The notes under the pieces were generated by a model. It saw only the letters and a list, made by a program, of their open reading frames with translations, had not been told where the DNA came from and made no database searches. From Variovorax sp. 679 (GTDB lineage: Bacteria; Pseudomonadota; Gammaproteobacteria; Burkholderiales; Burkholderiaceae_C): a stretch of DNA of 64,000 bases. How positions within the stretch are numbered: position 1 is the stretch's first letter; the number at the start of each line of letters is the position of its first letter. The position numbers and the translations under genes were made by a program. The DNA is taken from the NCBI RefSeq assembly GCF_003952185.1, contig NZ_RXFS01000001.1, forward strand, positions 682,001-746,000, in the 5' to 3' direction. This document shows positions 9,783 to 18,693 of this stretch, one piece after another.

Positions 9783-11686
9783 TCATCGGCACCGCCGGCC
9801 ACATCGACCACGGCAAGACCACGCTGGTGCGCGCGCTCACCGGCGTCGACACCGACCGGCTGCCGGAGGAGAAGCGGCGCGGCATCTCCATCGAGCTGGG
9901 CTATGCGTACCTGCACGCGCCCGACGACGTGTCGCTGGGATTCGTCGACGTGCCGGGCCACGAGCGGCTGCTGCACACCATGCTGGCTGGCGCCACGGGC
10001 ATCGACCATGCGCTGCTGGTGGTGGCCGCCGACGACGGCGTGATGCCGCAGACGCGCGAACATCTGGCAGTGGTGGCGCTGCTGGGCGTGCGCGAGGCGA
10101 CGGTGACCATCACCAAGATCGACCGCATCGACGAGGCCATGCGCGAGGCGCGGCTGGCCGAGGTGCGCGCGGACATCGCCGCGCTGCTGGTGCCCACGCC
10201 GCTGGCGGGAGCGCCCGTGCTCGCGGTGTCGGCGACGACGGGCGAAGGCATCGACGCGCTGCGCGAGCGCTTGCTCGGCGTGGCGCGCGACGAGCGTGCG
10301 CGCGAGGACGGTCTGGCCTTCCGGCTCGCCGTCGACCGCGCCTTCACGCTGTCGGGTGTCGGCACGGTGGTCACCGGCACGGTCTTCAGCGGCACGGTGC
10401 GCATCGGGGACGAACTCCGCGTGGTGCCCGGCGACCGTACGGTGCGCGTACGCGGCATCCACGCGCAGAACCAGAAGGCCGAGTCGGCACATGCGGGCCA
10501 GCGCTGCGCACTGGCGCTGGCCGGCGTCACCAAGGACGAGATGCATCGCGGCGACTGGGTCTGCGCGCCGGGCATCGCGCTCGCCACCGACCGCATCGAC
10601 GTGCTGCTCACGCTGTGGCCCGACGAGGCCAAGCCGCTGCGCTCGGGTGCGACCGTGCATGCGCACCTCGGCGCGAGCGACGTGATGGCGTCGATCGCAC
10701 TGCTGGACCGCGATGCGCTCGCGCCGGGCGAGACGGCATTTGCCCAGCTGGTGCTCAAGGAGGCGGTCGGCGCATGGCATGGCGATCGCGGCGTGCTGCG
10801 CGATGCATCGGCCACGCGCACCGTGGCCGGCGTGCGCATGCTCGACCCGTTCGCGCCGGTGCGCTATCGCCGCACGCCCGAGCGCCTGCGCACGCTGGCG
10901 GCCTGGGCCATCGACGACCGAGCCACTCGCGCAGCCGCGCTGCTGCACAACGCGCCGCTCGGAATCGACACTGGGCGAACTGCGCGTGCGCTCTCGCTGG
11001 CCGACGAAGCAGCGCTGCCGCTGCCCGGCGACGCGGTGCGCATCGAACACACGGCCATCGGGCAAGCGCATCTGGACGCGCTCGAAGAGCAGATCACCGG
11101 GCGCCTCGCGGACTTCCATCGCACGGCGCCCGATGAAGTCGGCCCCGACGCGCGCCGGCTCAAGCGGCTCGCCGGGCCGCGCACCGACGATTCGCTCTGG
11201 CGCCATGCGCTCGACGACCTGGTCGCGCGCGGCGCACTGGTGCGCAGCGGCACCTGGCTGCATCTGCCCGACCATGCTGCGCGCCTCGACGAGGCCGAGC
11301 AGAAGCTCGCGCAGAAGCTGCTGCCCAGGCTGGCAGACGGCGGCTTCGATCCGCCATGGGTGCGCGATCTTGCAAAGGACTGCGCAGTGAGCGAAGCGAT
11401 GGTGCGGCAGACGCTCGCGAGCGTGGCGCGACGTGGCGAGGTCTTCCAGGTGGTGAAGGACTTGTACTATCCGCTGGCGACAGTCGAGCGGCTGGCGACC
11501 ACTGCGCGGGATTGCCTCGACGGCCCTGAAGGGCTGCAGGCCGCGAGTTTTCGCGATGCAACCGGGTTGGGCCGCAAGCGCGCGATCCAGTTGCTGGAGT
11601 TTTTCGACCGCGTAGGCTTCACGCGGCGCGTGAAGGACGCTCACCTGCTGCGGCCCGACACGTCGTTGTTCGAGGCGAGGCCGTGA
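9779..11686 (+). CDS. selB: Selenocysteine-specific elongation factor SelB
   Basis: Specialised EF-Tu-like GTPase that brings Sec-tRNA(Sec) to UGA codons marked by a SECIS hairpin. It has 635 residues (E. coli 614). The G domain shows GHIDHGKT (7-14), DVPGHE (57-62) and TKID near residue 117. The C-terminal half holds the winged-helix repeats that bind SECIS RNA (for example [20 protein letters not shown] and [19 protein letters not shown]). It overlaps selA by 4 nt and ends 17 nt before the tRNA(Sec) gene. Confidence 0.97.
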   Translation: MIIGTAGHIDHGKTTLVRALTGVDTDRLPEEKRRGISIELGYAYLHAPDDVSLGFVDVPGHERLLHTMLAGATGIDHALLVVAADDGVMPQTREHLAVVALLGVREATVTITKIDRIDEAMREARLAEVRADIAALLVPTPLAGAPVLAVSATTGEGIDALRERLLGVARDERAREDGLAFRLAVDRAFTLSGVGTVVTGTVFSGTVRIGDELRVVPGDRTVRVRGIHAQNQKAESAHAGQRCALALAGVTKDEMHRGDWVCAPGIALATDRIDVLLTLWPDEAKPLRSGATVHAHLGASDVMASIALLDRDALAPGETAFAQLVLKEAVGAWHGDRGVLRDASATRTVAGVRMLDPFAPVRYRRTPERLRTLAAWAIDDRATRAAALLHNAPLGIDTGRTARALSLADEAALPLPGDAVRIEHTAIGQAHLDALEEQITGRLADFHRTAPDEVGPDARRLKRLAGPRTDDSLWRHALDDLVARGALVRSGTWLHLPDHAARLDEAEQKLAQKLLPRLADGGFDPPWVRDLAKDCAVSEAMVRQTLASVARRGEVFQVVKDLYYPLATVERLATTARDCLDGPEGLQAASFRDATGLGRKRAIQLLEFFDRVGFTRRVKDAHLLRPDTSLFEARP

Positions 11687-11703
11687 ACAACGGAAACGAT
11701 CAT

Positions 11704-11796
11704 GGGAGGGGATCGTCCCTGGTGGGGCGGCTGGGCTTCAAACCCAGTGGGTGGCGCCAGTCGTCGCCGGGAAGGTTCGACTCCTTCCCCCTTCCG
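11704..11796 (+). tRNA. selC: tRNA-Sec (anticodon UCA)
   Basis: The long selenocysteine tRNA. The 8-bp acceptor stem is GGGAGGGG (11704-11711) with CCCCTTCC (11788-11795), discriminator G11796. The 6-bp D stem is CGTCCC (11714-11719) with GGGGCG (11724-11729). The anticodon stem CTGGG/CCCAG (11731-11735, 11743-11747) holds loop CTTCAAA with anticodon TCA at 11738-11740. A long variable arm follows, then T stem GAAGG/CCTTC (11771-11775, 11783-11787) around TTCGACT. The 8+5 acceptor/T architecture and 6-bp D stem are diagnostic. The genome continues CCG, not CCA, so the CCA end is not encoded. It is probably processed from the selB transcript. Confidence 0.97.
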
Positions 11797-11797
11797 C

Positions 11798-11922
11798 CGT
11801 CGAGCGGGCATTCGCCTGCTGCGCGATCCGATCTCGCGCCTGCGATGCTCGACGTACCGATGTACGTCTGCGCTTCTCGGCGCAAGCTCGGACCGCTCGC
11901 GACGGCGACTGCCCACTCGACG
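11798..11922. repeat. 125-bp imperfect inverted repeat between selC and selD
   Basis: The outer arms CGTCGAGCGGGCATTCGCC (11798-11816) and its partner ending at 11922 pair at 17 of 19 positions. The centre is a perfect 7-bp palindrome GACGTAC-CGAT-GTACGTC (11849-11866). The intervening sequence also pairs at roughly 70% with one gap. It fills the space between selC and the convergent selD and could act as a bidirectional terminator or RNA-processing structure, or be a palindromic repeat element. It codes for nothing recognisable. Confidence 0.7.
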
Positions 11923-11943
11923 AGTCGGAGCAGGGCCGCTCTG

Positions 11944-13011
11944 TCAGGGGACTACGTGGAGCGAAGGCTCGCCGACTTCCACGCGGCCGATCACTGCAGC
12001 ACGCGCGAAACCTTCATCGCGGAAAACCTTCAGCACGGCATCGACCGCTTCGGGCGCGCAACTCACGAGCAGGCCCCCCGAGGTCTGCGGATCGCTCAGC
12101 AGGTTCTGCGTGGTGGCGTGCAGGCCGGGGGCCAGGTTCACATCGGCGCCATAGCCGGCCCAGTTGCGCCCCGAAGCGCCGGTGACCATGCCTTCGGCGG
12201 CCATCACCACCACGTTCTCGAGCAAGGGCACCTTCGACCACTCGATCACGGCCGTGAGCTTCGCGCCGCGCGCCAGTTCGAGCGCGTGGCCGGCCAGGCC
12301 GAAGCCGGTGACGTCGGTCAGCGCGTGCACGCCGTCGAGGGCCGAGAGCGCGATGCCGGGGGTATTGAGCTTCGTCGTGTTCTCGATCAGCTGCCGGTAG
12401 CCGGTCTCGGAGAGCTGCTCCTTCTTGAGCGCTGCCGACAGCACACCGACGCCCAGCGGCTTGCCCAGCACCAGCACGTCGCCCGCCTTCGCGTCGGCGT
12501 TGCGGCGCACGCGCTCGGGGTGCACGAGGCCCATGGCGACGAGGCCGTAGATCGGCTCGACCGAATCGATGGTGTGGCCACCGGCAATCGGGATGCCCGC
12601 GGCGCGGCACACGTCCTGCCCGCCGCGCACGATCTCGGCGATGACTTCCACCGGCAGCTGGTTGATCGGCATGGCGACGAGCGCCAGCGCCATGATCGGG
12701 CGCCCGCCCATCGCGTACACGTCGCTGATCGCGTTGGTCGCGGCGATGCGGCCGAACTCGTACGGGTCATCCACGATGGGCATGAAGAAGTCGGTGGTCG
12801 CGATCAGCGCCTGCTGGTCGTTGAGCCTGTAGACCGCCGCGTCGTCGGCGGTCTCGATGCCCACCATGAGTTCGGGCGGGATCAGCCCGCCGGCCTGGTT
12901 CTTCAGGATCTGCGACAGCACGCCCGGCGCGATCTTGCAGCCGCAGCCGCCGCCATGCGAAAAACTCGTGAGGCGCAGGGGCGCGAGCGGGTTCATGAGC
13001 GTTGGGTTCAT
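11944..13011 (-). CDS. selD: Selenide, water dikinase (selenophosphate synthase)
   Basis: Makes selenophosphate, the selenium donor for both SelA and MnmH. It has 355 residues from the start at 13011 (E. coli 347); a second ATG at 12996 is equally possible and neither has a clear Shine-Dalgarno. The catalytic motif SHGGGCGCKIAPG has an ordinary Cys (C23) where some bacteria have Sec, followed by the essential Lys (K26). ATTDFFMPIVDDP and GGHTIDSVEPIYG are further family motifs. It is convergent with selC and divergent from the ABC transporter, with a 74-bp shared upstream region. Confidence 0.96.
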   Translation of the reverse strand: MNPTLMNPLAPLRLTSFSHGGGCGCKIAPGVLSQILKNQAGGLIPPELMVGIETADDAAVYRLNDQQALIATTDFFMPIVDDPYEFGRIAATNAISDVYAMGGRPIMALALVAMPINQLPVEVIAEIVRGGQDVCRAAGIPIAGGHTIDSVEPIYGLVAMGLVHPERVRRNADAKAGDVLVLGKPLGVGVLSAALKKEQLSETGYRQLIENTTKLNTPGIALSALDGVHALTDVTGFGLAGHALELARGAKLTAVIEWSKVPLLENVVVMAAEGMVTGASGRNWAGYGADVNLAPGLHATTQNLLSDPQTSGGLLVSCAPEAVDAVLKVFRDEGFARAAVIGRVEVGEPSLHVVP

Positions 13012-13018
13012 GGGCCGA

Positions 13019-13046
13019 TTATCGAATCGCCCCCGCTTTCTACAAT
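13019..13046 (+). promoter_or_regulatory. Possible sigma-70 promoter for the selenium transporter operon
   Basis: TTATCG at 13019-13024, a 16-nt spacer and TACAAT at 13041-13046 lie 40 bp before the ATG at 13086. The -10 is good and the -35 is weak. It lies in the short divergent region shared with selD. Confidence 0.3.
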
Positions 13047-13085
13047 CCCGTCCCTTCCTATCCCGCACGTACCTGAGGCGCATCC

Positions 13086-13943
13086 ATGAAAAAGACACTC
13101 ACCCGACTGGCCCTTGCCCTGACCTTCTCCGCCGCGAGCCTCGGGGCCTTCGCCCAGGGAGTGCTGCGCGTCTCTGCCATTCCCGACGAGGCCCCCACCG
13201 AGCTGCAGCGCAAATTCACGCCGCTGGGCGACTATCTGAAGAAGGAAACCGGCATGGACGTGCAGTTCACGCCCGTGACCGACTATGCCGCCGTGGTCGA
13301 GGGCCTGGCCACCAACAAGATCGACCTGGCCTGGCTCGGCGGCTTCACCTTCGTGCAGGCGCGCATCCGCACCAATGGCGGCGCGGTGCCGATCGTGCAG
13401 CGCGCGGAGGACGAGGTGTTCACCAGCAAGTTCATCGTGCCGGTCGACAGCACCGCGAAGACGCTGGCCGACCTGAAGGGCAAGACCTTCGCCTTCGGCG
13501 CGCCCTCCTCCACCTCGGGCAGCCTGATGCCGCGCTACTTCCTGCTGCAGGCGGGCATCAACCCCGAGAAGGACTTCAAGACGGTCGCGTTCTCGGGCGC
13601 GCACGACGCCACCGTGGCCTTCGTGGCCGCATCGCGCGCGGAAGCCGGCGTGCTCAACGCCTCGGTGTGGGACAAGCTGGTGGAGGCCAAGAACCCCAAC
13701 GCCGCCAAGGTGCGCGTGCTGGCCACCACGCCGACCTACTACGACTACAACTGGACGGTGCGCCCGGGCCTCGATGCCGCCGTCACGAAGAAGCTGACCG
13801 ACGCCTTCCTGAAGCTCGACCCGGCCAATCCGGCGCACAAGGAAATCATGGCGCTGCAGCGCGCGAGCAAGTTCATTCCGACCAAGTCGTCGAACTACGA
13901 CGGGATCGAGACCGCGGGCAAGTCGGCGGGTTTGATCAAGTGA
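13086..13943 (+). CDS. Putative selenium-oxyanion ABC transporter substrate-binding protein (PhnD family)
   Basis: Periplasmic binding protein of 285 residues with a cleavable signal peptide ([20 protein letters not shown], then AFAQG). The fold is PhnD-like: [38 protein letters not shown], then [17 protein letters not shown]. In general PhnD proteins bind phosphonate or phosphite. Here the gene is divergent from selD and followed by mnmH, and homologues in this context are named putative selenate transporter components. The substrate is inferred from the neighbourhood only; selenate, selenite or another selenium species are all possible. First gene of a four-gene transport operon. Confidence 0.8.
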   Translation: MKKTLTRLALALTFSAASLGAFAQGVLRVSAIPDEAPTELQRKFTPLGDYLKKETGMDVQFTPVTDYAAVVEGLATNKIDLAWLGGFTFVQARIRTNGGAVPIVQRAEDEVFTSKFIVPVDSTAKTLADLKGKTFAFGAPSSTSGSLMPRYFLLQAGINPEKDFKTVAFSGAHDATVAFVAASRAEAGVLNASVWDKLVEAKNPNAAKVRVLATTPTYYDYNWTVRPGLDAAVTKKLTDAFLKLDPANPAHKEIMALQRASKFIPTKSSNYDGIETAGKSAGLIK

Positions 13944-13953
13944 GCCTGCGCGG

Positions 13954-14769
13954 ATGAGTTTTTCGCTGGAAGGCGCGGGCGTCGTTCATCCCAACGGGCA
14001 GCGCGCGCTGGCCGGGGTGACGCTGGCCGCGCGCGATGGCGAACGCATCGCCGTCATCGGGCCTTCGGGTGCCGGCAAGACCACGCTGCTGCGCGTGCTC
14101 GGCGCGGCGCTGCGGCCTACCGAAGGCAATGTGCAGGCACTCGGCGCCAGCCCATGGCAGCTGCCGGCGACGGCGCTGAAGAAGCTGCGCGCACGCATCG
14201 GCACCGTGCACCAGTCGCCGCCCATCGCACCGAGGCTGCGTGTGGTCACCGCCGTGCTCGCGGGCCGGCTCGGCGAGTGGTCGATGCTGCGCGCGCTGGG
14301 CTCGCTGCTGCATCCCTCGGACATCGCCGGTGCGCATGAAGCGCTCTCCCGGCTGGCGATGGAAGACCGCCTGTTCGAGCGCTGCGACCGGCTCTCCGGC
14401 GGCCAGCTGCAGCGCGTGGGCATCGCACGCGTGCTGTACCAGCGCCCGGCCCTGCTGCTGGCCGACGAGCCGGTGTCCGCGCTCGACCCGACGCTGGCCG
14501 ACGCGGCCATCGGCCAGCTGGTCGCGCAGAGCGAATCGACGGGTGCCACGCTGATGGCCTCGCTGCATGCGGTGGACCTGGCGCTGCGCTGGTTCCCGCG
14601 CATCGTCGGCATGCGCGGCGGCGTGTTGATGTTCGACCTGCCCGCTGGTGAGGTAACGGGCGCGATGCTCGATGCGCTCTACGCCAGCGAAGGCGGTGTC
14701 GCGACGCAAAGGCCGCAGCCTGCCGGTGCGGCCATGGAGGCGGCCTTCCACCGGCCGGACTGCCCTTGA
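13954..14769 (+). CDS. ABC transporter ATPase, PhnC-like, of the putative selenium importer
   Basis: Cytoplasmic ATPase of 271 residues. Walker A GPSGAGKT is near residue 37, [15 protein letters not shown] is the signature motif and [13 protein letters not shown] is Walker B. It starts 10 nt behind the binding-protein gene and its stop overlaps the TTG start of the first permease. It resembles the phosphonate importer ATPase PhnC; selenium transport is inferred from position. Confidence 0.88.
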   Translation: MSFSLEGAGVVHPNGQRALAGVTLAARDGERIAVIGPSGAGKTTLLRVLGAALRPTEGNVQALGASPWQLPATALKKLRARIGTVHQSPPIAPRLRVVTAVLAGRLGEWSMLRALGSLLHPSDIAGAHEALSRLAMEDRLFERCDRLSGGQLQRVGIARVLYQRPALLLADEPVSALDPTLADAAIGQLVAQSESTGATLMASLHAVDLALRWFPRIVGMRGGVLMFDLPAGEVTGAMLDALYASEGGVATQRPQPAGAAMEAAFHRPDCP

Positions 14770-15602
14770 ACGCCGCCGCCAAGGCTGCCGCCCTGCGCGA
14801 TCCGCACGCCCCGCGGCGGCTGGCCGCCTGCGCCGCCGCGCTCGTCATCGCATGGCCGATGCTGGCGCTGTCCGAATTCAAGCCGTGGGCGCTGTTCACC
14901 GGCGGCAATCTCGCGGTCATCGGCGGCTTTCTCGCGGGCTTCTTCCCGCCCGACGGCTCGCCGGCCTTTCTCGCGCTGCTCCTCAAGGCCACGCTGGAGA
15001 CGCTGGCCATGGCCACGGCCGGCACCGCGCTGGCGCTGCTGATCGGCGCGCCGCTGGGCTTCGTGACGACGCGCGCGCTTTCCATCTCACGCATCGGGCC
15101 GGGGCCTGGCCGCGTGCAGGCAGGCATCGTGCGGCAGGCCGCGCGCTGGCTGCTGATGGTGCTGCGCGCGATTCCGGAGATCGTCTGGGCGCTGCTCTTC
15201 GTGCGCGCACTCGGGCTCGGCCCCGCCGCTGGCGTACTGGCGCTGGCCATCACCTACGGCGGCATGCTGGGCAAGGTCTACGCCGAGATCCTCGAATCGA
15301 CCGACACCCGCCCTGCCCGCGCGCTGCTCGAAAGCGGCAGCGGCCGGCTCGCGGCGCTGTGCTACGGCCTGCTGCCGAACACGGCGCAGGAGCTGGCCTC
15401 GTACACCGTCTATCGCTGGGAATGCGCGGTGCGCGCGTCGGTAGTGATGGGCTTCGTCGGCGCGGGTGGGCTGGGGCAGCTGATGGACCAGTCGATGAAG
15501 ATGCTCAACGGCGGCGAGGCCAGCAGCATCCTGCTGGTGTTCCTCGCGCTGGTACTGCTGGCGGACCTGCTGAGCAGCGCACTGCGGAGGCTGCTGGCAT
15601 GA
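14766..15602 (+). CDS. ABC transporter permease 1, PhnE-like, of the putative selenium importer
   Basis: Inner-membrane permease of 278 residues, with a TTG start at 14766 overlapping the ATPase stop (TTGA). Hydrophobic segments alternate with the permease coupling loop [26 protein letters not shown] and the PhnE-like end [18 protein letters not shown]. Its first part ([25 protein letters not shown]) resembles the second permease (FFPPDVSPDFLAKVGNGALQTLAVS), so the two are a duplicated pair that probably forms a heterodimer. Confidence 0.88.
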   Translation: MNAAAKAAALRDPHAPRRLAACAAALVIAWPMLALSEFKPWALFTGGNLAVIGGFLAGFFPPDGSPAFLALLLKATLETLAMATAGTALALLIGAPLGFVTTRALSISRIGPGPGRVQAGIVRQAARWLLMVLRAIPEIVWALLFVRALGLGPAAGVLALAITYGGMLGKVYAEILESTDTRPARALLESGSGRLAALCYGLLPNTAQELASYTVYRWECAVRASVVMGFVGAGGLGQLMDQSMKMLNGGEASSILLVFLALVLLADLLSSALRRLLA

Positions 15603-16402
15603 CGACGAAGACGCTGCCTCCGCGCCCGCCGCCGTGCTGGCGGTGCCGCATCGCCCTGCTGCTGATCGGCGCGGCCGTCGTGGCGAGCTTCATCTACCTG
15701 GGCATCGATTACCGTGCCCTGGGCTCGGCGGAATCGCTCAGGCTCATGGGCAAGTTCGTCGCGGAATTCTTCCCGCCTGACGTCTCGCCGGACTTCCTCG
15801 CCAAGGTCGGCAATGGCGCGCTGCAGACGCTGGCGGTGTCCGCGCTCGGCACCGTGCTTGCCGCTGTTGCCGGCGCGGTGCTCGCATTGCCCGCCTCGGG
15901 CCGCGCCGGCTGGCTGCCACGACACGTGGCGCGCTTCGCCCTCAACTTCCTGCGCAGCGTGCCCGAGCTGGTCTGGGCTGCGTTGATGGTGCTGGCCGCC
16001 GGCATCGGCCCATTCGCGGGCGCGCTGGCGCTGGCGCTGCACACCACGGGCGTGCTGGGCCGGCTGTTTGCCGAAGCATTGGAAAACGCCCCGCGCGAGC
16101 CCGAGCACGCACTGACGCTCTCTGGCGCGGGCCCCGTCACCGCCTTCAGCTACGCCAGCCTGCCCATCGTGCTGCCGCAGTGGGTGGCGTACACGCTCTA
16201 CCGCTGGGAGATGAACATCCGCATGGCCGCCGTGCTGGGCTTCGTGGGCGGCGGCGGGCTGGGGCAGTTGCTGTACTTCCACCTGTCGATCTTCCAGCAG
16301 CAGCAGGCGATGACGGTGCTGATCGGGATGTTCGTGCTGGTCACGCTGGTGGACTTTGCGAGCGCTCGCTTGCGCAAAGGCCTTGGGCCAGCCTACGCTT
16401 GA
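15599..16402 (+). CDS. ABC transporter permease 2, PhnE-like, of the putative selenium importer
   Basis: Second permease of 267 residues; the ATG at 15599 overlaps the stop of permease 1 (ATGA). It has the same layout: an N-terminal membrane segment, FFPPDVSP, a central coupling helix (EHALTLSGAGPVTAFSYASL) and VLGFVGGGGLGQLLYFHLSI at the end. Two separate permeases instead of one homodimer-forming PhnE is typical of PhnCDE1E2-type operons. The operon runs on into mnmH after a 50-bp gap. Confidence 0.88.
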   Translation: MTTKTLPPRPPPCWRCRIALLLIGAAVVASFIYLGIDYRALGSAESLRLMGKFVAEFFPPDVSPDFLAKVGNGALQTLAVSALGTVLAAVAGAVLALPASGRAGWLPRHVARFALNFLRSVPELVWAALMVLAAGIGPFAGALALALHTTGVLGRLFAEALENAPREPEHALTLSGAGPVTAFSYASLPIVLPQWVAYTLYRWEMNIRMAAVLGFVGGGGLGQLLYFHLSIFQQQQAMTVLIGMFVLVTLVDFASARLRKGLGPAYA

Positions 16403-16452
16403 CCGCCCTTTTTCCCGCTCGCCGACAATCGGGGCATGAGGTCCCTTCTGCC

Positions 16453-17523
16453 ATGAGTCATCGCCAGCCCGTGCGGGTGGCCGACCGCCACGCCTTCGAC
16501 ACGCTGATCGACGCCCGTTCGCCGGCCGAGTTCGCGCTCGACCATATCCCGGGCGCCATCAACTGCCCGGTGCTGAACGACGAGGAGCGCCACATCGTCG
16601 GCACCGTCTACGTGCAGACCGGCGCCTTCGAGGCGCGGCGCATCGGCGGCGCGATGGTCGCGGCCAACATCGCGCGGCACCTGCGCGAGACGCTCGCCGA
16701 CCGGCCCGAGAACTGGAAGCCGCTGGTGTATTGCTGGCGCGGCGGCATGCGCAGCGGCTCGATGGTCACCTGGCTGCGGCTCGTGGGCTGGGACGCGCAG
16801 CAGCTCGCCGGTGGCTACAAGAGCTTCCGCCGGCACGTCATCTCGCAGATCGACTCGCTGACGCCGAAGCTCGACCTGCGCGTGATCTGCGGCGCCACCG
16901 GCAGCGCGAAGACGCGCGTGCTGCACGCGCTGGCCGCGCGCGGCGCGCAAGTGCTCGACCTGGAAGACTTCGCCAGCCACAAGGGCTCGCTGCTCGGTTC
17001 GCTGCCGGGCGTGCCGCAGCCTTCGCAGAAGCATTTCGAGACGCGCATCGCGGCGGTCCTGGAGGCCATCGATCCTTCGCGCCCGCTGTACGTCGAGGGC
17101 GAAAGCATCCGCATCGGACGGCTCTCGCTTCCCCTGCCGCTGGTGGCCCGGATGCGCGCGGCGCCGTGCATCGAGGTGTCAGCCACGCCCGAGACCCGGC
17201 TGGACTACCTGCTGCGCGACTACGCCTACCTGGGCGACGACCGCGACGCACTGGCCGACAAGCTCGGCGCGCTGAAGGAGCTGCAGGGCAAGGAAACCGT
17301 CGCACGCTGGCAGCAGTGGGCACACGAGGCCGACCTGCCGCACCTGTTCGCGGAGCTGATGTCGCTGCACTACGACCCGCATTACCAGAAATCGCAGGAG
17401 CTGCACTTCAAGGCGTGGACGCAGCGCCGGGCAGTGGCGGCGGCCGACCTGTCGGATCAGGGAATCGAAGCCGTGGCGGAGGCGGTGCTGGCGCTCGACA
17501 AGGGCGCGAGTCCGTCGGCATAG
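16453..17523 (+). CDS. mnmH: tRNA 2-selenouridine synthase
   Basis: Replaces sulfur by selenium at position 34 of certain tRNAs (geranylated intermediate), using selenophosphate from SelD. It has 356 residues (E. coli YbbB/SelU 364). The N-terminal rhodanese domain has its catalytic Cys in YCWRGGMRSGS (C94). A P-loop GATGSAKT (147-154) begins the second domain. This is the second user of SelD in the locus. Its 3' end overlaps the convergent fdhD by 67 bp. Confidence 0.96.
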   Translation: MSHRQPVRVADRHAFDTLIDARSPAEFALDHIPGAINCPVLNDEERHIVGTVYVQTGAFEARRIGGAMVAANIARHLRETLADRPENWKPLVYCWRGGMRSGSMVTWLRLVGWDAQQLAGGYKSFRRHVISQIDSLTPKLDLRVICGATGSAKTRVLHALAARGAQVLDLEDFASHKGSLLGSLPGVPQPSQKHFETRIAAVLEAIDPSRPLYVEGESIRIGRLSLPLPLVARMRAAPCIEVSATPETRLDYLLRDYAYLGDDRDALADKLGALKELQGKETVARWQQWAHEADLPHLFAELMSLHYDPHYQKSQELHFKAWTQRRAVAAADLSDQGIEAVAEAVLALDKGASPSA

Positions 17524-18374
17524 AGCACGCCGCGCGGCGCACGGCACAGTCCCCAGAAGCGCAGGCCGCACAGCTCGGCCATGCGCACGCCCATCGAGGT
17601 CGGTGCGGAGATGGTCGCCATCGCTGCGATGCCGAGGCGCGCGCACTTGCGCACGAGCTCGTGGCTGCCGCGGCTGGACATCAGCACGAAGCCGGGTTCT
17701 TCGAGTCGCCCTGCCAGCGCGAGCTTTCCGAGCAGCTTGTCGAGCGCGTTGTGACGGCCCACGTCTTCCATCAGGTCGGTGAGTTCACCATCGACCGTGG
17801 CCCATGCAGCGGCGTGGATCGCGCCGGCCTCGGCGTTGAGCACCTGGCGCGGCGGCATGGCCGCGAAGGCGCGAAGCACGGTCGGCAGGTCGATGCGTTC
17901 GATCCAGTCGCGCGGCGGCACGTGCTGCGGTGAAAGATCGAGCCCCGCGAAGCTCTCGACACCGCACACGCCGCAGCCGGTACGGCCCGCGAGGCTTCGG
18001 CGGCGGTCCTTCAGGCGCTCGAAGCTGCGCGTGGAAATCTCGAGCTGCACCTCGATGCCGGGCATGCCTTCGGGCAGGCCGGCATCGGTGGCATCGATGG
18101 TGCGCACGTCGATGCCACGGCAATCGGCTGCGGTGTCGAGGATGCCTTCGCTCAGCGCGAAGCCAAGCGCGAAGGCTTCCAGGTCTTGCGGCGTGGCCAT
18201 CATCACCGCGTGCGAGACGCCGTTGAACACCAGCGCCACCGGCACCTCGGACGCCAGAGTGTCGTCGCGCAACTCGCCTTCGGGCGCGACGCCACGCTCG
18301 CCGAACACGCGCACGGCATGCTGCGACAGCGGCGGTAGGGTGTCTTCGGGATCGTCGGTATCTGGCTGCGGCAT
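17457..18374 (-). CDS. fdhD: Formate dehydrogenase sulfurtransferase FdhD
   Basis: Transfers sulfur from IscS to the molybdenum cofactor, needed for active formate dehydrogenase. The Cys pair is in TGCGVCGVESF, and the C-terminal nucleotide-like region reads FVLMSSRGSHELVRKCARLG. The start at 18374 is preferred because GGAG lies 8 nt before it; an upstream ATG at 18398 lacks an RBS. Length is 305 residues (E. coli 277). It is the last gene of a leftward unit with the YdeP-type oxidoreductase and a small helix-turn-helix-like protein, but probably also serves FdoG. Confidence 0.93.
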   Translation of the reverse strand: MPQPDTDDPEDTLPPLSQHAVRVFGERGVAPEGELRDDTLASEVPVALVFNGVSHAVMMATPQDLEAFALGFALSEGILDTAADCRGIDVRTIDATDAGLPEGMPGIEVQLEISTRSFERLKDRRRSLAGRTGCGVCGVESFAGLDLSPQHVPPRDWIERIDLPTVLRAFAAMPPRQVLNAEAGAIHAAAWATVDGELTDLMEDVGRHNALDKLLGKLALAGRLEEPGFVLMSSRGSHELVRKCARLGIAAMATISAPTSMGVRMAELCGLRFWGLCRAPRGVLYADGLAPLSSASTASATASIP

Positions 18375-18405
18375 GTTGGCTCCGGCTAGGCGGGCCATTG
18401 TCGGC

Positions 18406-18693
18406 TCAGTCGCGGCTTTCGTCTTCGGGAGGCAGGGTTCCCACCTGCGCCCGCCCGGCTTCGAGCAGGTGCGCGACCCAGCGGTCGTCGTGCTGCACCA
18501 CGCGCACCCAGCCGGGGCCGCGCACGCCGCCGATGGCTGCGTCGCCCATCATCGTGAGCCGGCGCATCAGCACGCTGGCGCCCTGGCCGAGCCGCTTGCC
18601 CAGGCGCGGCAGAGAAACTCCGGTGCCGTCGGGCTCCTGCGCGAGCATGCGCAGGATGGCTACAGAGAGACTGTCCTGCAGCAGGGCACTCAT
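18406..18693 (-). CDS. Small putative winged-helix protein between fdhF-like gene and fdhD
   Basis: A 95-residue protein of unknown function. Its N-terminal half (LSVAILRMLAQEPDGTGVSL then PRLGKRLGQGASVLMRRLT) reads like a helix-turn-helix or winged-helix domain with a compact C-terminal part (GWVRVVQHDDRWVAHLLEAG). The ATG overlaps the end of the oxidoreductase gene by 4 nt (18690-18693), so it is translationally coupled. It could be a regulator or an accessory protein of the oxidoreductase. Family not recognised. Confidence 0.75.
   Translation of the reverse strand: MSALLQDSLSVAILRMLAQEPDGTGVSLPRLGKRLGQGASVLMRRLTMMGDAAIGGVRGPGWVRVVQHDDRWVAHLLEAGRAQVGTLPPEDESRD

Noticed and set aside
11944..13011. 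SelD as a possible selenoprotein
   Set aside because: The catalytic position is a normal Cys codon in GGGCGCK; no in-frame TGA occurs.
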